Source: Saprospiraceae bacterium
GTDB taxonomy: Bacteria; Bacteroidota; Bacteroidia; Chitinophagales; Saprospiraceae
Direction: 5' to 3'
Length of the DNA: 6,189 nt
NCBI GenBank assembly: GCA_020437045.1
Contig: JAGQWV010001032.1
Coordinates: 1-6,189, forward strand
Under the pieces are notes generated by a model, which was given only the letters and a program-made list of their open reading frames with translations, made no database searches and was not told where the DNA came from. This document shows positions 1 to 5,631 of the stretch, piece after piece. Each line of letters starts with the position of its first letter. The stretch's first letter is position 1. The translations under genes and the position numbers were made by a program.

Positions 1-537
1 TCACATGAAGGCGAAATGCTCGCAGATTTTCGTTCCCAAAATTTTGAACAGGTAATCGATACGGCAACGGCTAACCTGATGACCCATATGTTAGAATCGG
101 TTGCTACAACCGGTACCGCCAGCCGATTGCGTTGGCGATATGGTCTTTACGGCTATCCTATTGCAGGGAAAACCGGAACTTCCCAAAACCATAGTGACGG
201 TTGGTTTATCGGCTATTCACCAAAGCTAGTCACCGGTGTGTGGGTAGGAGGAGATTCACCGCTGGTTAGGTTCCGTAATTTTCAAAATGGCCAGGGAGCA
301 GCAACGGCTCTACCGATCTGGGCCTTGTATATGAAATCTGTATTCACGCAAACAACTTTAAAAGACTGGCAGGACGGTAGTTTCCCTGAACTTACCGAGG
401 AGCAAAAAGCCAGTATTAATTGCCCTATGCGAATCAAATCTAGAGAAGAAATAATCGCAGATTCATTAGCACAAGACAGTCTAAGCCGGATGATTGTAGA
501 TACCCTCGAAATTTCTTCCGGGGTAATTAATAACTAA
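1..537 (+). CDS. Penicillin-binding protein 1A-type transpeptidase, C-terminal fragment (5' end outside window)
   Basis: This is the end of a class A penicillin-binding protein, a membrane-anchored enzyme that polymerises and cross-links peptidoglycan in the periplasm. The reading frame is open from base 1, so the ATG at 16 is internal and the gene is cut by the window edge; about 178 codons remain. The third active-site motif of the transpeptidase domain, Lys-Thr-Gly (KTGTS), lies at 169-183. It is followed by the characteristic DGWFIGYSP and VTGVWVGGD segments that form the end of the transpeptidase fold, and it is preceded by the GTASRLR-RYGL stretch typical of PBP1A. The Ser-x-x-Lys and Ser-x-Asn motifs and the glycosyltransferase domain would lie upstream, outside the window. 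After the fold there is a short polar tail of about 55 residues with no recognisable extra domain. Class A assignment rests on the similarity of this C-terminal block; a class B protein is less likely. Confidence 0.93.
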   Translation, partial: SHEGEMLADFRSQNFEQVIDTATANLMTHMLESVATTGTASRLRWRYGLYGYPIAGKTGTSQNHSDGWFIGYSPKLVTGVWVGGDSPLVRFRNFQNGQGAATALPIWALYMKSVFTQTTLKDWQDGSFPELTEEQKASINCPMRIKSREEIIADSLAQDSLSRMIVDTLEISSGVINN

Positions 538-572
538 CGTATCGGGAAAGTGGCACATATTATGCTATTTAC

Positions 573-580
573 TACATTTG
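573..580 (+). promoter_or_regulatory. Possible Bacteroidota -7 promoter box upstream of the GtrA-family gene
   Basis: The octamer TACATTTG matches the Bacteroidota -7 consensus TAnnTTTG exactly and ends 16 bases before the ATG at 597. No TTTG-like -33 element is present at the expected distance upstream, so this is a weak call. The gene may instead be read through from the penicillin-binding protein gene, which ends 59 bases before it. Confidence 0.3.
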
Positions 581-596
581 AAATTTCGTTATAGAG

Positions 597-1067
597 ATGA
601 AGAAGACCCTAACAATTGTTATCGATACCTTTTACTTTCCTTTTAAGGCCTTAATGCCGTTGAAGACCTATCGGTATGCTGTTTGTGGTGCCAGTAATCT
701 GGCTCTCGATATCGTACTTTACTTTATTTTCTACAATTTCATTTTTGCTAAAACCAACGTCGATCTGGGATTTTTAGTAATGAGTCCACATATAGCCTCT
801 TTATTCTTTGTCTTCCCCATTACTTTTTTCACGGGTTTTGCATTGCAGAAGTATATAACTTTTGAAGATTCCAATCTACCGGGCCGCGTCCAGCTCGTAC
901 GCTACTTCACCGTATCGATGGGAGCAATTGTACTGAGCTATTTACTGATGAAATTATTTGTAGACGGTCTACATTTTTATCCGACTCCCTCCCGTTTGAT
1001 CAGCATCATGATCACCGTGATCTACAGCTATGTCCTGCAGAATAAATTTAGCTTTCGAATAGTTTGA
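597..1067 (+). CDS. GtrA-like family small membrane protein
   Basis: This 156-residue protein belongs to the GtrA-like family, four-helix inner-membrane proteins that often take part in moving lipid-linked sugars (polyprenyl-phosphate-linked glucose or similar) or in cell-surface polysaccharide synthesis. Family hallmarks visible are the RYAVCGASN entry into helix 1 (about residues 26-50), helix 2 (about 60-84) ending in FALQKYITF, the VRYFTVS entry into helix 3 (about 100-122), and helix 4 (about 132-148) closing with YSYVLQNKFSF. The two aromatic 'xxxKxxxF' helix ends are the internal repeat of the family. Length is normal. The ATG at 597 lies before helix 1 and leaves a 25-residue cytoplasmic lead; the next in-frame Met (residue 20) would also leave helix 1 intact, so the start is moderately sure. 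There is no Shine-Dalgarno sequence. The substrate cannot be read from sequence, and no glycosyltransferase gene is visible beside it. Confidence 0.88.
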   Translation: MKKTLTIVIDTFYFPFKALMPLKTYRYAVCGASNLALDIVLYFIFYNFIFAKTNVDLGFLVMSPHIASLFFVFPITFFTGFALQKYITFEDSNLPGRVQLVRYFTVSMGAIVLSYLLMKLFVDGLHFYPTPSRLISIMITVIYSYVLQNKFSFRIV

Positions 1068-1070
1068 TGA

Positions 1071-2261
1071 TCATCTGATCTTTAGCAGTTTTTCCACCTG
1101 GCGAAATCCGGGTACGGATATGACCAGATAATAGAATCCCGGTGAGAGTTCCTCTGTATTAATTCTGGAGTAATCCACATCCTGAAAAACCGGCTCTCCT
1201 TGCAGATTATAAATACTAAGGGTCTTTCTTACCTCACTACCCAAATCTACTTCCAGATAATCACCAAATGGATTGGGAAATACCCCGATTTTTGTTATCT
1301 CAGTCGATTGGGTAGCGACCGTCTGATGAATTGTTTGCCAAATCCTATCTAACAATGAGTATGCTCCGAAATCATCCTGTCCGATTTCCCAGATCATTAC
1401 ACCAGCAAGTTGTTGCAGTGCGAGTTGTGTCTTCTGTTCAATGGTAATCAAACCATTATAGTACATCTCTCCTACCCTGTCCAGATTGGCATAATCGGAA
1501 TTGATGGCGACCATCTCACCATAAGACCTCGCAACAATATTGTTGAGATCAGAAAAATCATATCCATAAAATGGTACCCCGAGGGTTAGACGGGACTTCT
1601 CCACTCCCTGATTTGTCCAATTGTCAATCGCTTCTAACGCATGAGCAAACGTTGAATGAGGACCGGGGTTCTGGGGAGACCATGGACCCGTCAGGTCATA
1701 GACCATCATATTAATCCAGTCAAAGGCTTTTAGTGCTTCATCGGTTATTTCCGGGTAGCGGTACTGGCCAGGCAAGGCAGCTGTCAGACCTAAGCCATAT
1801 CGATCTATTGAATCTCGCAGGGCAAGAATAAATCCACTATAGTCCTCATTGACATGCCCCCATTCCAGATCGATATCTATTCCATCTAATTGATGGGCCT
1901 TGACATAATCTAATATTTGTGCGATAAAATTCCCCCGGTTTTCTGGTAAAAGCAACTTGAGCCAAGCTGATTCCTGATCTTCTGTGAGAGCGGCACCCGC
2001 CAGTGAGATATAGACATTTACGCCTTGCTGCTGAGCTTTTAATAACACCGGTTCGATGTCGCTACCACCAGTTGATAGACGACCGGAAGAGTCAGGATTA
2101 GCAAAGGCAATATTCAGATGGGTTAATTTGCTAAAATCAATCTGATCCACCAAAGCAAATCTGTAATAGGGTAAATATCCGACCGTCTTAAAGGACTGGC
2201 CAAAGGAAAAACTGGTTAGGAGAAAAAAAGAATAAAATAGGCACCGGTATTTTCGCATCAT
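1071..2261 (-). CDS. Secreted GH18 chitinase-like glycosidase with T9SS C-terminal sorting domain
   Basis: This is probably an exported endo-glycosidase of family GH18 (chitinase type), cleaving beta-1,4-linked N-acetylglucosamine polymers by substrate-assisted catalysis. From the chosen start it has 396 residues. A signal peptide (basic MRKYR, then a hydrophobic stretch, ending near SFSFG) is followed by the barrel, beginning KTVGYLPYYR. The GH18 signature DGIDIDLEW lies at residues 126-134, with Glu133 the proton donor. The MMVYD strand motif is at 185-189 and a terminal-barrel Trp is in VMIWE near 291. Residues about 324-396 form a type A T9SS sorting domain: it begins IGVFPNPFGDYLEV, has SIYNLQGEPV, and ends in a basic KLLKIR. 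Outer-membrane translocation and cell-surface or extracellular location follow from that. A longer frame opens at 2339, but the extra 26 residues would bury the signal peptide and start upstream of a good promoter box, so 2261 (or the adjacent ATG at 2258) is preferred. Exact substrate (chitin, glycoprotein glycan or murein) is not determined. Confidence 0.9.
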   Translation of the reverse strand: MMRKYRCLFYSFFLLTSFSFGQSFKTVGYLPYYRFALVDQIDFSKLTHLNIAFANPDSSGRLSTGGSDIEPVLLKAQQQGVNVYISLAGAALTEDQESAWLKLLLPENRGNFIAQILDYVKAHQLDGIDIDLEWGHVNEDYSGFILALRDSIDRYGLGLTAALPGQYRYPEITDEALKAFDWINMMVYDLTGPWSPQNPGPHSTFAHALEAIDNWTNQGVEKSRLTLGVPFYGYDFSDLNNIVARSYGEMVAINSDYANLDRVGEMYYNGLITIEQKTQLALQQLAGVMIWEIGQDDFGAYSLLDRIWQTIHQTVATQSTEITKIGVFPNPFGDYLEVDLGSEVRKTLSIYNLQGEPVFQDVDYSRINTEELSPGFYYLVISVPGFRQVEKLLKIR

Positions 2262-2282
2262 CCAAAATCTATCTGACTGCAA

Positions 2283-2314
2283 CAAAATTACATTTAAATT
2301 CTCCAGCTTAGAAA
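2283..2314 (-). promoter_or_regulatory. Probable Bacteroidota-type promoter of the GH18 gene
   Basis: On the minus strand the -7 box TAATTTTG (plus-strand 2283-2290) fits TAnnTTTG exactly. Twenty bases upstream is TTTC (plus-strand 2311-2314), one mismatch from the -33 box TTTG. Transcription would begin near 2276-2278 and give a leader of about 15 bases before the ATG at 2261. This placement is the main DNA-level argument against translation starting at 2339. Confidence 0.5.
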
Positions 2315-2348
2315 TGCTTCGAATATTTTCAGATTTCAAAGCCCCTAA

Positions 2349-2362
2349 CCTGCTTTCGCAGG
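2349..2362. repeat. Short perfect inverted repeat in the divergent promoter region
   Basis: The sequence CCTGCTTTCGCAGG has a 5-bp GC-rich stem (2349-2353 with 2358-2362) around a 4-base loop. Read on the minus strand the loop is GAAA, a GNRA tetraloop closed by C-G. It directly abuts the proposed -33 element of the plus-strand operon and lies 35 bases upstream of the chitinase -33 box. It could be an operator, the remnant of a dispersed small repeat, or the end of an old terminator; no T-run follows on either strand. The function is unknown. Confidence 0.4.
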
Positions 2363-2393
2363 ATTGTGCAAGTCCTAATTTAGTGTACTTTTA
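2363..2393 (+). promoter_or_regulatory. Possible promoter of the epimerase-DUF1611-GNAT operon
   Basis: ATTG (2363-2366) and TACTTTTA (2386-2393), separated by 19 bases, each differ by one base from the Bacteroidota -33 (TTTG) and -7 (TAnnTTTG) elements. The spacing is right, and the predicted leader before the ATG at 2416 would be about 15 bases. An overlapping alternative -7 box, TAATTTAG at 2376-2383, also has one mismatch. A promoter is expected here because the upstream gene is divergent, but the exact boxes are tentative. Confidence 0.35.
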
Positions 2394-2415
2394 CGCTTAC
2401 TAAAAAGAATGTGCG

Positions 2416-3444
2416 ATGCTCGATTTCAGGGTAATTTATTTAAAAAAAAGGTTTCCCCTGCGGATTAGCCGCGGGGTTATGGCCGGTTCGGACAACCTTT
2501 TTGTTTCTTTCACAAAAAATGGACTCACCGGATGGGGTGAGATGGCACCGGGAGAAAGTGAAGGAGCCGGCACCGTTGAGGAAGGTAAAGCAGCTTTAAG
2601 TCGATTTACGGAAGATGACCTGACGCGTTCCGTCTATGAAATATATGACCGGGGAAGAGACTTGGGTGTCGCACCCTGTGCAATGGCAGCGTTGGATATG
2701 GCTCATTGGGATCTTTTAGCCAGATCTGCCCAATTACCTCTGTACCGCTTACTGGGACTTCCACTACCTAGAACAGGCACCTCTGTGACGATCGGAATCA
2801 ATCCTCCGGAGGTCATAAAAGAGCGAGTTCCGCTACTTATCAACGGTACTGGTGTAAAAGGTCTGAAAATAAAATTAGGCTCGCCAGAAGGCATTGATGC
2901 CGATAAGGCCATGTTTTCTCAGGTGTTGGAAAGTGTCGGGACTTCCGCTGTCAAATTACGCGTCGACGCCAATGGAGGGTGGTTGGTAAATGATGCGCTG
3001 CACATGATGAAATGGCTTGCCGACCGTCAGGTGGAGTATGTCGAACAACCTCTGAAAGAAGGATCAGAGCAGGACTTGGCTGTCTTGTACAAGAATCGTC
3101 CTTTACCAATATTTATCGATGAATCCTGCCGCTTTAGTCAGGACATTCCCAAGTATGCGCACATGGTTGATGGGGTAAATATGAAATTAATGAAGTGTGG
3201 AGGTATTACTGAAGCGCTGCGAATAATCGCCACCGCTAGAGCGCACAAATTAAAGACCATGATCGGCTGTATGGGAGAATCCTCACTTTCGATTTCTGCC
3301 GGAGCAGCGATATCAGGGATCATCGATTATATTGATCTTGACTCTCACCTGAACCTGGATCCGGATCCATGGACTGGCGCCCAATTTATAGATGGAATTA
3401 TTACACCAACCGAAAATCCCGGTTTGGGAGCCGAGATAAAATAA
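2416..3444 (+). CDS. Enolase-superfamily dipeptide epimerase / N-acetyl-D-glutamate racemase (DgcA-like)
   Basis: This 342-residue cytoplasmic enzyme belongs to the muconate-lactonizing subgroup of the enolase superfamily. It is closest in pattern to L-Ala-D/L-Glu epimerases (murein peptide recycling) and the related racemase DgcA (N-acetyl-D-glutamate to N-acetyl-L-glutamate). All catalytic elements are present: the KIK pair (Lys151, Lys153); Mg2+ ligands Asp184 (RVDANGGW), Glu210 (EQPL) and Asp235 (FIDES); and the opposite general base Lys257 in NMKLMKCGG. The two-lysine arrangement implies 1,1-proton transfer, i.e. epimerisation. Near the end, IDLDSHL supplies an Asp-x-Asp (307, 309), which in known dipeptide epimerases binds the substrate's free alpha-ammonium group. 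The start at 2416 follows an A-rich, Shine-Dalgarno-free leader and gives a normal N-terminal capping domain (residues 1 to about 120). It is first in a three-gene operon, with 9 bases to the DUF1611 gene. Superfamily assignment is sure; dipeptide versus N-acetyl-Glu substrate is open. Confidence 0.92.
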   Translation: MLDFRVIYLKKRFPLRISRGVMAGSDNLFVSFTKNGLTGWGEMAPGESEGAGTVEEGKAALSRFTEDDLTRSVYEIYDRGRDLGVAPCAMAALDMAHWDLLARSAQLPLYRLLGLPLPRTGTSVTIGINPPEVIKERVPLLINGTGVKGLKIKLGSPEGIDADKAMFSQVLESVGTSAVKLRVDANGGWLVNDALHMMKWLADRQVEYVEQPLKEGSEQDLAVLYKNRPLPIFIDESCRFSQDIPKYAHMVDGVNMKLMKCGGITEALRIIATARAHKLKTMIGCMGESSLSISAGAAISGIIDYIDLDSHLNLDPDPWTGAQFIDGIITPTENPGLGAEIK

Positions 3445-3453
3445 TACAGTCTG

Positions 3454-4500
3454 ATGATCAACACAGCTAAAAAATTAGCCATCTATATGGATGGTGCCCT
3501 TGACACTGATTATGGGAAAATGGGAATAGGCGTTATGTGCTTTTCTGCCAACCCGATTACCTGTGTCATTGATAGCAAGCACCAGGGCAAAACAGTACGG
3601 GAAGCCATTGGCCAACCATTTGACTATCCTATCGTCGGGAGCATTAACCAGGCACATCAAATGGGTAGTGAAGTGCTAGTGCTGGGTATTGCCCCTTCAG
3701 GTGGCAAATTTCCCGATAGTTGGAACAAACCGATTAGCGAGTCACTGATTCTCGGAATGTCACTGATTAATGGACTACATGATGACCTCAATGCGCGGTT
3801 CGGTCACCTGATCGATCAATCAAAAGAAGATCAGGTCATCTGGGATGTTCGTAAACCCGCAAAAAACTATCCAATCGCCTCAGCAAAAGCCGGAGCATTG
3901 GGAAACCTGAGAGTTTTATTGGTCGGCACCGACATGGCTGTAGGAAAGATGACCACCGGCATCGAGCTCTATCGATGGTTCAGGGAGCGTCACTATTCCA
4001 CCGAATTCCTGGCTACAGGCCAGATTGGAATAACGGTCATGGGAAAAGGAATTCCACTTGATGCCATCAAGGTAGATCAGGCATGCGGCGCGGTGGAAGA
4101 TTTGGTGCTTTCAGCAGCAGACAAGGATTTTGTATTTGTAGAAGGACAAGGGTCATTGCTGCATCCGGGTAGTACGGCCACTTTACCGCTTATGAGAGGT
4201 AGCTGTGCTAATCGACTTATCTTATGCCACCGCGCAGAAATGAAAAATTTATTTGATCAACCAAAAGTTAAAATACCTCCCCTAAAGGAATTTATTGCCC
4301 TCAATGAAGCCGTTTCTTCCTCCTGTGGAAGTCTCACTCCTGCAAAATGCATCGGAATAGCACTGAATACTTTTAAATTGACAAGGGAAGACGCTCTTAA
4401 AAAGATCAAAGAAACCGAGGATCAGACTGGATTACCGGTGACAGATGTGGTCAGATTTGGACCGGAGAAGTTAGCTATGGCTCTAATCAAATCCAGGTAG
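3454..4500 (+). CDS. DUF1611 P-loop family protein, DgcN-like (probable D-glutamate N-acetyltransferase)
   Basis: This 348-residue soluble protein has the two-part architecture of the DUF1611 family. An N-terminal alpha/beta domain (about 1-145) carries CVIDSKHQGKTV and VLGIAPSGGKFP. A C-terminal P-loop domain (about 150-348) begins RVLLVGTDMAVGKMTT. The P-loop, GTDMAVGK at 158-165, is followed by Met-Thr rather than Ser/Thr directly. Other conserved segments are FLATGQIG (185-192), FVEGQGSLLHPG (228-239), and the late motif ALNTFKL (303-309). The family member DgcN is reported to acetylate D-glutamate with acetyl-CoA, feeding the racemase DgcA; older annotations call such proteins only 'DUF1611' or, wrongly, epimerase/dehydratase. 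The DgcA-type gene immediately upstream, 9 bases away, supports this reading. The start at 3454 is the first Met and fits the operon spacing. Family membership is firm; the exact reaction is inferred from family and pairing. Confidence 0.85.
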   Translation: MINTAKKLAIYMDGALDTDYGKMGIGVMCFSANPITCVIDSKHQGKTVREAIGQPFDYPIVGSINQAHQMGSEVLVLGIAPSGGKFPDSWNKPISESLILGMSLINGLHDDLNARFGHLIDQSKEDQVIWDVRKPAKNYPIASAKAGALGNLRVLLVGTDMAVGKMTTGIELYRWFRERHYSTEFLATGQIGITVMGKGIPLDAIKVDQACGAVEDLVLSAADKDFVFVEGQGSLLHPGSTATLPLMRGSCANRLILCHRAEMKNLFDQPKVKIPPLKEFIALNEAVSSSCGSLTPAKCIGIALNTFKLTREDALKKIKETEDQTGLPVTDVVRFGPEKLAMALIKSR

Positions 4501-4514
4501 AATCCTGAACAGCG

Positions 4515-4964
4515 ATGTCATCACCTAAAATTAATATACGTCAGGCCAATCTTTCCGATTTAGTCTGGATCAATGAGCAGTATTCATCTATTGGATTTTT
4601 ACCTTCTGTTTTTGACCGTGAATTCATTTTGATCGCCGAAGTTGCTGATGAGAAAGCAGGAATAGGCAGGATCGTATTTTTGGAGGAAGGTCATGTGGAA
4701 CTGGGAGGTATATTTGTCCTTCCATCATTTCGAAAAAAAGGTATTGCCCGGCTGATCGTCAAAGATCTTATTTATAAAAATCCTTATCCAACTAAATCAA
4801 TTTGGTGCATTCCGTTTGAAAACCTAAAGCACTTTTATGGGGAATTTGGATTTAAAACCTTGTCCCAAAAATTGGAGGATTTACCCAAATTAATAAGTGA
4901 GAAAATGCGTTGGTGTGCTAAAAAGATCACCATGCCCGTAGTCCTGATGCAAAAAAAAGACTAA
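4515..4964 (+). CDS. GNAT-family N-acetyltransferase, substrate unknown
   Basis: This 149-residue single-domain protein has the Gcn5-related N-acetyltransferase fold and should transfer an acyl group from acetyl-CoA to an amine. It opens with the typical beta-1 segment INIRQANLSDL. The CoA pyrophosphate-binding motif A is clear: LGGIFVLPSFRKKGIARLIV, with the R-x-x-G-x-A core at residues 73-78. Motif B follows as FENLKHFYGEFGFK (about 101-114), with a Tyr (108) where the family often has its general acid. The last 35 residues are more basic and less typical. It lies 14 bases after the DUF1611 gene and is almost certainly co-transcribed with it. Its acceptor cannot be read from sequence; an amino acid or peptide such as glutamate or a D-Glu-containing dipeptide would fit the operon, but that is a guess. 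No convincing terminator follows the TAA. Confidence 0.85.
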   Translation: MSSPKINIRQANLSDLVWINEQYSSIGFLPSVFDREFILIAEVADEKAGIGRIVFLEEGHVELGGIFVLPSFRKKGIARLIVKDLIYKNPYPTKSIWCIPFENLKHFYGEFGFKTLSQKLEDLPKLISEKMRWCAKKITMPVVLMQKKD

Positions 4965-5131
4965 TAGCTTTCGAACTACCCCATTTTAACCTTCCCCGAA
5001 ATAATGTCCAAAATCTAAATTATGATCATTAGATCTATTTTCGCAGATTGCCAAATCCAAAAAGATTACCTATTTGATTAGATGCTTCTACGCTATGGTT
5101 AATTTTCCACCTTTCGGATAATTATAAGTAC

Positions 5132-5165
5132 AAAAAAGTAGTGCCTACATATGTAGTACTACTTT
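5132..5165 (-). terminator. Rho-independent terminator of the PmpAB-like operon
   Basis: An 8-bp outer stem (AAAGTAGT at 5135-5142 with ACTACTTT at 5158-5165) encloses, across a 2-by-1 internal loop, a second stem CTAC/GTAG (5145-5148 with 5153-5156) with an ATAT loop. Read on the minus strand, the hairpin runs into six T residues (A-run at 5132-5137 on the plus strand), the usual intrinsic terminator layout. It lies about 44 bases past the stop codon of the minus-strand transporter gene. On the plus strand the hairpin is followed by CGGTATC, without a T-run, so it is directional. Confidence 0.7.
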
Positions 5166-5172
5166 CGGTATC

Positions 5173-5204
5173 ATTAATAAATATTTTAAGTCAATTAATA
5201 AATA
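5173..5204. repeat. Two copies of an 11-base AT-rich direct repeat
   Basis: ATTAATAAATA occurs at 5173-5183 and again at 5194-5204, with start positions 21 bases apart (two helical turns). It lies between the terminator hairpin and the stop codon of the minus-strand transporter gene. In such AT-rich sequence it may be chance; no promoter is near it. Confidence 0.3.
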
Positions 5205-5208
5205 AGCT

Positions 5209-5622
5209 TTAATGTGGCAATTTCGATCGAAGTATGCCATAGAGCAAGGCTCCAATTATTCCTGAGATTATCGATATGATCACAATACCATATCCGGCAC
5301 CAAAAAGAATATAAAGAGGCCCCGGACATGCACCGGTCATTGCCCAACCCAGGCCAAACAAGGTACCTCCCAAGATACTCGCAATAAGTGTATTTGGCTT
5401 ATCAGCAACAGATATCACCTGGCCATAAAAATCCTTGACAGTTCCTTTTCTAATCATCAAATGAATACCTATTCCAAGGACGACAGCAACACCAATGATA
5501 CCATACATATGAAAGCTCTGGAAACGAAACATTTCCTGAATACGAAACCAAGAAATAGCTTCCGACTTATAGAGGATTATTCCGAATAAAATACCAACAG
5601 ATAGAAATGATATATTTTTCAT
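5209..5622 (-). CDS. YeeE/YedE sulfur-transport family protein, C-terminal half (PmpB/DUF6691 type)
   Basis: This 137-residue inner-membrane protein matches the second half of YeeE/YedE transporters, which import sulfur compounds such as thiosulfate. About four hydrophobic segments are visible (roughly residues 4-19, 39-57, 78-97 and 108-132). The family motif GLGWAMTGACPGPLY lies at 90-104; its Cys99 corresponds to a cysteine thought to line the sulfur relay path in the full-length thiosulfate transporter TsuA. The ATG at 5622 is the natural start because the first membrane helix begins right after it. It is the second gene of a pair, 9 bases after the stop of the PmpA-like gene. It ends with a terminator about 44 bases downstream. 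Its substrate is not known; a (poly)sulfur or thiosulfate species is likely. Rhodanese or persulfide-oxidising partners usual for such pairs are not in view and would lie beyond the right edge. Confidence 0.88.
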   Translation of the reverse strand: MKNISFLSVGILFGIILYKSEAISWFRIQEMFRFQSFHMYGIIGVAVVLGIGIHLMIRKGTVKDFYGQVISVADKPNTLIASILGGTLFGLGWAMTGACPGPLYILFGAGYGIVIISIISGIIGALLYGILRSKLPH

Positions 5623-5631
5623 TTAAGTTTT

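Larger units (their letters stand above)
4965..5208. other. AT-rich convergent intergenic region
   Basis: These 244 bases separate two converging operons. No reading frame of plausible coding character was seen. The region holds the minus-strand terminator at 5132-5165 and a short direct repeat close to the stop of the transporter gene. The half nearer the GNAT gene shows no clear stem followed by T residues, so the end of the plus-strand transcript is not located; that transcript may stop at the shared hairpin. Confidence 0.6.

Noticed and set aside
2442..2449. Run of eight A residues near the start of the epimerase gene, possible frameshift site
   Set aside because: The frame is intact on both sides and matches the family N-terminus; a similar A8 run occurs at the end of the GNAT gene (4951-4958), so such runs are ordinary here.
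2703..2912. Minus-strand open frame of 69 codons
   Set aside because: It lies inside the epimerase gene, whose catalytic motifs are on the plus strand; no family pattern or leader was seen.
3138..3323. Minus-strand open frame of 61 codons
   Set aside because: It is antisense to the conserved C-terminal barrel of the epimerase and has no coding character of its own.
3475..3660. Minus-strand open frame of 61 codons
   Set aside because: It is antisense to the DUF1611 gene and has no recognisable features.
5019..5040. Short palindromic stretch (ATGATCAT and flanks) as a terminator for the GNAT gene
   Set aside because: The stem does not extend beyond the 8-base palindrome, has no loop, and is not followed by a proper T-run.
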